Positions 12,534-14,623 of a stretch of 14,623 nt of DNA are shown one piece after another; the first letter of the stretch is position 1; every line of letters begins with the position of its first letter. A program made the position numbers and the translations under genes. Location: assembly GCF_946187255.1 (NCBI RefSeq), contig NZ_CAMHRZ010000061.1, positions 1 through 14,623 of the forward strand. The letters are read 5' to 3'. Origin of the DNA: an uncultured Ruminococcus sp. Lineage in GTDB: Bacteria > Bacillota > Clostridia > Oscillospirales > Ruminococcaceae. The notes below the pieces were generated by a model that saw only the letters and a program-made list of their open reading frames with translations, did no database searches and had not been told where the DNA came from.

Positions 12534-14601
12534 ATGAAACAGGATTACAGAAAACAGATATACAACAAGCTGAAAGCTTCGGGCAAAAAGCCCGTCACCT
12601 TTCAGGAGCTGGTGAAGTGCTTCCGCAAGGGGCATTTCGATTTCGATAAGTTCGCCAAGACAGTGGACAAAATGAAGAAAAAGGGCGAGATCACCGAAGG
12701 CAAGCTGGGCTTCACACTAGGAAAGGGCGGCAAGCTGAAAAAGTGTACCGTGACACGGCTGCACAAGAGTTTCGGGTTCGTCAAGAATGTGGACACCGGT
12801 GAGGAGATATTCATTCCCGGCAAGCGGCTGCTGGGCGCAATGCCCGGAGATGTTGTTATGGTACAGCTGCGGGAAAGTCGCGGTGACAGCCCCGAAGGTG
12901 AGGTAGTATCCATCGAGGAGGAAAATTTCAGCAGGTTCAGCGGCGAGATAGTGGATGAATTCGGCAAGCTGAAAATAATGCCCGATGTTATATCAAAATA
13001 CGCGCTGGATTTCGTCAATCCTTTCGGACTGGAACTGCATGAGGGCGACAAGGCGGTGGCGGTCATCACCAGGCGCGGCGAGCGGCACAGCGAACACAGG
13101 TGCGAGATAGTATCCTGTCTCGGCAGCTCGCTGAAAGCGGCGGTGTGTGCACTGGGAATAGTTGAGGCTGCGGGACTAACGCCCGTTTTTCCTGCGGAGG
13201 TAATTGCGGAAGCAAGGCAGGTGTCAGCGGCGGGAATATCCGAAGCCGAAAAAGAGGGCAGGCTCGATCTGCGCGAGCTGCCTATATTTACCATTGACGG
13301 CGCAGATACTAAGGATATCGACGATGCCGTATCGGTGCAGAAGACGGAAAACGGCTATATACTGGGGGTACACATCGCGGATGTTTCCCACTATGTCACA
13401 CCCAGATCGGCACTGGATAACGAAGCCTTTCAAAGGGGCACCAGCGTATACTACGCAAACAGGGTCATTCCCATGCTGCCTGCGGAGCTTTCAAACGGGA
13501 TATGCTCCCTCAATCCGCAGGAGGACAGATTGGCTTTCACCTGTCTGGCGGAACTGGACAGTGCGGGAAATATCGTCAGCTACAAGTTTGCAAAATCCCT
13601 CATAAGGTCGAGGGTCAAGGGCGTATACTCCGAGATAAACGATATACTGGACGGATATATCAGCCGTGAGATGGCTGAGAAATATGCAGAGGTGACAGAG
13701 CAGCTGCCGCTGATGAAAGAACTGGCGGAGATACTGCGCAAAAAGCGTCTGGGACGCGGTGCGCCGCAGATAGAGACCAGCGAGAGTGCTTTGATGATAG
13801 ATGATGAGAATGTCTGTGTGGGTGTGGGCGAGTATACTCGCGGCTTTGCGCAGGAGATGATCGAGGACTTCATGCTGACCGCCAACGAGTGCGCCGCACG
13901 TTTCGGGCAGGAGAACGAGCTGCCCTTTGTTTACCGTGTACACGAGCCGCCCTCTGCGGACAAGGTGGACACGCTGAAAGAACTGCTGGCGGGTCTTAAT
14001 ATAGTATATGTTCTCGGGGATGAACCCAAGCCCGCACAGATGGCGGAGATACTGGAACTGTCCAAGAATACGGACGCTGAGAAGATAGTCAATAATGCGG
14101 TGCTGAGAAGTATGTCAAAGGCGAAGTACGATACCGAGCCCATCGGACACTACGGACTGGTGCTGGAGGACTACGCCCATTTCACCTCACCTATACGCCG
14201 CTATCCCGACCTTTCGATACACAGGATAATGTCCGCTTTTCTGGACGGAATGTCTGCTGAGGAATGCCGCAGCAGGTTCAACAAGTTCGTCTATGCGGCT
14301 GCGGACAGGTCTACCGAAACGGAGCTTACCGCCATGCAGACCGAACGCGCCTGCGAGGACTGCTACAAGGCGGAGTATATGGCAGGTCACGTCGGAGAGG
14401 AATACGAGGGCGTTATCACATCCGTCACGGATTTTGGTATGTTCATCGAGCTTGACAACACCTGCGAGGGCTTGCTGCACATCGACAATATGCCTGAGGG
14501 CTTTTACGAGTGCGACGGCATGATGAAGCTGAAAAACTTCTCCACAGGCAAGGAATACCGCGTGGGCGAGCGTTTCAGAGTCAAGGTGCTGGGGGCTAAC
14601 G
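12534..14601 (+). CDS. rnr: Ribonuclease R (3'-5' exoribonuclease), 3' end missing
   Basis: RNase R degrades structured RNA from the 3' end and takes part in mRNA and rRNA turnover and trans-translation cleanup. It runs off the contig; about 689 genuine codons are present, and the lost part is probably a few tens of residues. Domains in order are an N-terminal winged helix (about 1-60), a first cold-shock OB domain (66-112, with SFGFV at 79-83), a second OB domain (about 135-195), the RNB catalytic domain (about 240-575), and the start of an S1 domain (622-). The active site is TIDGADTKDIDDAV (253-266), with metal-binding Asp255, Asp261, Asp263 and Asp264. HFTSPIRRYPDL (549-560) is the second RNB signature. 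AGAGGA precedes the ATG, 12 nt after the previous stop. smpB is the expected next gene, as in many Firmicutes. The last codons in the raw window are adapter. Confidence 0.96.
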
Positions 14602-14623
14602 AGATCGGAAGAGCACACGTCTG
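14602..14623. other. Illumina TruSeq adapter remnant at contig end
   Basis: The last 22 bases match the start of the TruSeq adapter: AGATCGGAAGAGC followed by ACACGTCTG. It is non-genomic and should be trimmed. The apparent C-terminal residues IGRAHV of the rnr frame come from it, and so does the MCSSDL start of an opposite-strand frame. Confidence 0.97.

Noticed and set aside
12602..13294. 230-codon Ser-rich open frame on the minus strand
   Set aside because: It is antisense to rnr, and Ser-rich composition is typical of a shadow frame.
14187..14618. 143-codon open frame on the minus strand starting MCSSDL
   Set aside because: Its first codons are reverse-complemented adapter and the rest is antisense to rnr.
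1..14623. CRISPR arrays, transposases, integrases, tRNA or rRNA genes
   Set aside because: No regularly spaced repeats, no recombinase motifs, and no tRNA cloverleaf or rRNA sequence could be recognised on either strand.

Overview
The window looks like a chromosomal contig end from an anaerobic Gram-positive clostridium, most likely a Ruminococcus-type Oscillospiraceae. The clues are AGGAGG-type ribosome binding sites before nearly every gene, sigma-A promoters with 17-bp spacers, heavy use of ATA for isoleucine, a folate ECF transporter behind a THF riboswitch, an Si-type citrate synthase, a PASTA-domain kinase homologue, an LCP cell-wall protein, and a secreted protein with half of a cellulosomal dockerin-like repeat. 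The genus is inferred from these traits, not from a database match.

Layout. 1-236 (- strand): a consensus promoter drives a roughly 200-nt structured RNA, or the leader of a gene beyond the left edge. 250-465: AT-rich inverted repeats. 466-2300 (-): folT with its THF riboswitch, preceded by pfkA (6-phosphofructokinase). 2477-4402 (-): a zinc-ribbon / kinase-fold / transmembrane / PASTA protein that has lost its catalytic residues. 4608-5441 (-): a family 2 glycosyltransferase. 5662-5986 (+): a 15-codon small ORF and a small XRE regulator. 6060-7592 (-): an LCP (LytR-CpsA-Psr) protein. 7856-8286 (-): a secreted dockerin-like protein broken by an apparent one-base frameshift. 8551-9897 (+): citrate synthase. 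10032-14601 (+): secG, a GNAT acetyltransferase, two unrecognised genes, and rnr (RNase R), cut by the contig end. 14602-14623 is Illumina adapter sequence, not genome.

How it fits together. The middle of the window (pseudokinase, glycosyltransferase, XRE regulator, LCP protein) has an envelope-biogenesis flavour: PASTA domains sense cell-wall material and LCP enzymes attach glycopolymers to peptidoglycan. Each of these genes has its own promoter, so the link is thematic, not operonic. pfkA and folT are the housekeeping carbon and folate side. secG and rnr are commonly adjacent in Firmicutes, followed by smpB. Here three accessory genes lie between them, and smpB is the expected next gene beyond the edge.

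The best candidates for a second look are the degenerate kinase, the THF riboswitch with a visible anti-Shine-Dalgarno switch, the unidentified RNA at the left edge, the frameshifted half-dockerin protein, the 15-aa ORF ahead of the XRE gene, and the three-gene insertion between secG and rnr. I did not find a clear, wholly new multi-gene system. There are no tRNA or rRNA genes, CRISPR arrays or transposases.
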